Below, piece by piece: positions 43,029 to 44,828 of a stretch of 44,828 nucleotides of DNA (positions within the stretch are counted from its first letter, which is position 1; every line of letters begins with the position of its first letter). The DNA is from Nostoc sp. S4 (GTDB taxonomy: Bacteria; Cyanobacteriota; Cyanobacteriia; Cyanobacteriales; Nostocaceae). The translations under genes and the position numbers were made by a program. A model generated the notes under the pieces. That model saw nothing but the letters and a program-made list of their open reading frames with translations. It did no database searches and was not told the origin of the DNA. The DNA is taken from positions 1 to 44,828 of the forward strand of contig JAQYWR010000057.1 of the NCBI GenBank assembly GCA_029379225.1, given 5' to 3'.

Positions 43029-44138
43029 ATGCAGCATTTACGTCAATTATTAGAAATACAAAACTCTCAATTAGCCCAATTATTACGATTTACTCTCTAC
43101 GGACTCGAAGCTACTTTAAATCAGGCTCGTATTGAATTTCCATTAGATCCAGGAGTTAAGGTATGCGATGAGGTGCTGCAAGAAATTCACAGTTTATTGC
43201 AACCTACGCCTACACTTTTACAGACAGATATTGGTTGGCAAGATACCATTATGCCATCTCAAAATCAATTAAAACTTAGTCATCTAAAGAAAGCTTTTGA
43301 TTCTGATTCAGAACTTAATTATTATCTAGGTAATTCCCAACTTCAAAGCCAAACTGACTCAGATTTGTGGAATGAAATTCAACGCAAGCTGTTACGGATA
43401 CCGGAAGAATTGGCTGTATCTTGGCGACAGCGCAGCTTAGATATGGCTCAAGAAGTTGGTGCGATCGCGGATAATTCTAATCTCTGTCAACTTCCCTTTA
43501 TCCGCGATGAAATTATCTACCCCGGTCTTAGTGGTACTATTCAAACTCAGGGATTGAGCTTGTATCAACAATCACTTTCAAATCCTTTAGTTACTCAAGG
43601 TAATGGATCTGATTTACCAGCGGCATTCCTCTTTTTATATATGAATTTTATTGAAATAGACCCAGATTTATATCATGCTTTAAAGAGCGTTTTTAGTTTC
43701 GATGTTATTTCCTTACACTCAAAACCAGAACAGCGCGATCAATATATTAATGCTTTAAGCGATCGCTTCCAACGCACCCAAAAAGCTGAGAAAAATACCG
43801 ATCCCCTGTCAATTCTGCGTGCCTGGATTGACATGGACGAAGCCATACATTCTCTAGTATTCGTACCACCAGCTGAACGCTATTCTTGGTGGGGAAAGCT
43901 ACAACATGAATCACGCCGCATCCTGAAGAAAGTTGCAGATGAGGCTATTAATGCAGGTAATGAAGTGCGAATTCGCCAATTATCGGGACTTTATGCAGAT
44001 ATCTGTGCTGTATCTAAGGATGACTTACAACTAGACTGTGGTGGTATTCCTGGCGAAGTCTTAACTTGTCTTCGGGTATATGCACGAATTAATCAAGAAG
44101 AATCTCCAGGTCGTGTAATTTTTCGCTCATCAAAGTAG
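43029..44138 (+). CDS. Unrecognised 369-residue helical protein
   Basis: The family was not recognised. The protein is soluble, with no signal peptide or membrane segment, and mostly helical. It has a leucine-rich start (MQHLRQLLEIQNSQLAQLLR), a middle part with DIGWQDTIMPSQ and RDEIIYPGLSG, and a conserved-looking C-terminal half containing WIDMDEAIHSLVFVPPAERY and SWWGKLQHESRRIL. No catalytic motif stands out. It is on the same strand as the dynamin/Hsp70-like pair, separated by two small genes, so it may be a third component; this is inference from position only. AAGG eight bases before the ATG supports the start. Confidence 0.7.
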   Translation: MQHLRQLLEIQNSQLAQLLRFTLYGLEATLNQARIEFPLDPGVKVCDEVLQEIHSLLQPTPTLLQTDIGWQDTIMPSQNQLKLSHLKKAFDSDSELNYYLGNSQLQSQTDSDLWNEIQRKLLRIPEELAVSWRQRSLDMAQEVGAIADNSNLCQLPFIRDEIIYPGLSGTIQTQGLSLYQQSLSNPLVTQGNGSDLPAAFLFLYMNFIEIDPDLYHALKSVFSFDVISLHSKPEQRDQYINALSDRFQRTQKAEKNTDPLSILRAWIDMDEAIHSLVFVPPAERYSWWGKLQHESRRILKKVADEAINAGNEVRIRQLSGLYADICAVSKDDLQLDCGGIPGEVLTCLRVYARINQEESPGRVIFRSSK

Positions 44139-44164
44139 TTGCTAGCAAGTTTTTTAATTCTTGA

Positions 44165-44216
44165 GATTACGAGGCAAGGCAGACAATTTTACTAATCTCC
44201 GCCTTGCCTCATAATC
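44165..44216. terminator. Bidirectional terminator between convergent genes
   Basis: GATTA-C-GAGGCAAGGC (44165-44180) pairs with GCCTTGCCTC-A-TAATC (44201-44216), giving 15 of 16 base pairs with a 20-base loop. It lies between the stops of two convergent genes. Confidence 0.75.
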
Positions 44217-44240
44217 TAATGAAGGTAAAAACGTATAAAT

Positions 44241-44420
44241 CTAAAGGATGCCCCAGAAGTGTAAAATTCCTTGACCAGAAAACACTTCAAGTAGAACAGC
44301 AGATAAAAAACCAATCATTGCAAAACGACCGTTCCAGTTTTCGCTCTGAGGAGTGAAGCCCCAGCGCAAAGCATTAGGATCTTCTGAAACAGAAGGCGTA
44401 GTCTTCTTAACGTTTGCCAT
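44241..44420 (-). CDS. High-light-inducible protein (one-helix Chl a/b-binding family)
   Basis: This 59-residue minus-strand protein ends with one membrane helix carrying the chlorophyll-binding motif: ENWNGRFAMIGF (27-38), then LSAVLLEVFSGQGILHFWGI. The N-terminal NALRWGFTPQSE is also typical. HLIPs sit in the thylakoid, bind chlorophyll and carotenoid, and protect newly made chlorophyll proteins under light stress. GGAG eight bases before the ATG supports the start. It is convergent with the 369-residue protein gene. Confidence 0.9.
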   Translation of the reverse strand: MANVKKTTPSVSEDPNALRWGFTPQSENWNGRFAMIGFLSAVLLEVFSGQGILHFWGIL

Positions 44421-44657
44421 AAATAATACTCCGAGCTTTTATGTTGTAACAGTTATGACTGCCTGTAAAGTAATGTAACAGATTTTTAAGAGAATGCAAC
44501 AGAATTCAGTACACAATTTAGTTAGAGACTATATATTACGGATGCGTAACTTTTTCTTAGCGGGTTTGCTTAACTTTCATTTAGTCATTTTTATGCTTTA
44601 ATAGCCAAAGTTGAGTTAAACTCTGGCAAAAATAAATATTAAGAAAAGTTTTAAGAC

Positions 44658-44792
44658 ATGGCAGCAGTTCTGCATTTTACAGGATTTATCAAGGGAGTTA
44701 CTTATAAAACTTACTTAAATGATAATTTAAGTAGGATTAGTTTAGATGTATTTGATGTTAATAAAGAAAGGGGTGTAAGGATTCAGGTCTAA
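44658..44792 (+). CDS. Hypothetical 44-residue protein
   Basis: An ATG opens a 44-codon frame ending in TAA, with residues such as HFTGFIKGVTYKTYLNDNL and ISLDVFDV. The amino-acid mix looks coding, and only a weak AAG-rich ribosome site lies upstream. No family was recognised. It could be the intact small gene or the start of a longer damaged one. The 237 bases before it hold the divergent promoter region for this gene and the high-light-inducible gene. Confidence 0.4.
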   Translation: MAAVLHFTGFIKGVTYKTYLNDNLSRISLDVFDVNKERGVRIQV

Positions 44793-44828
44793 TATTGAGG
44801 AAGTAAAGAAGGGCGAGACAGAGAATTA

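Overview
The window comes from a cyanobacterium, most likely a filamentous Nostocales-type strain. The evidence is the many HIP1 octamers (GCGATCGC), the TAGGGAG-type heptamer tracts, the lineage-typical families (DUF928, DUF2808, DUF4278, CHAT-TPR proteins, cyanobacterial haemagglutinins, a plastoquinol terminal oxidase and a high-light-inducible protein) and the AT-rich intergenic DNA. No rRNA, tRNA or CRISPR array is visible.

Region 1 (about 1-15400) is a surface and secretion locus. It holds a DUF928 protein, a CHAT caspase-like protease with TPRs on the minus strand, a divergent TPR protein, two large two-partner-secretion (TpsA, filamentous haemagglutinin) exoproteins on the minus strand, and a secreted cyanovirin-N-like protein. 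The two exoproteins share a nearly identical C-terminal module. The first one also carries an inserted PPC/DVUA0089-like domain. The leader of the TPR gene is duplicated, in decayed form, upstream of the second exoprotein. No TpsB pore gene is present.

Region 2 (about 15600-34300) is a long run of mostly co-directional stress and redox genes, most with their own Shine-Dalgarno. They encode an NTF2-like protein, an NmrA-like reductase, a nitroreductase, a catalase-like protein, an aquaporin plus DUF1622 membrane protein, DUF2808, a free-standing condensation-type acyltransferase, a small membrane protein, a universal stress protein, a plastoquinol terminal oxidase, an SDR, a lipoprotein, a GST, DUF4278, a GMC oxidoreductase and a lipoamide-dehydrogenase-like flavoprotein. 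The run ends at a Crp/Fnr regulator gene broken by one frameshift. Several dead pieces lie between the intact genes: an alpha/beta-hydrolase tail, a secreted-protein gene with two stops in its signal peptide, a GST tail, a GMC head, a Crp tail, an IS630-type transposase fragment and a MITE-like element. The order of these pieces indicates that a GST-GMC-crp block was once duplicated in tandem and then lost different genes from each copy.

Region 3 (about 34300-35800) is almost gene-free and rich in low-complexity repeats and hairpins. It contains one 44-codon zinc-ribbon gene.

Region 4 (about 35800-44800) carries a large dynamin-like GTPase followed by a large Hsp70/actin-fold ATPase. This pairing recalls the SrfC/SrfB pair of enterobacteria. 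A nitroreductase, a Dabb-domain protein and an unrecognised 369-residue protein follow, then a convergent high-light-inducible protein behind a strong bidirectional terminator. The GTPase-ATPase pair is the best candidate in the window for a poorly described multi-gene system. All assignments come from reading the sequence; no database search was run.
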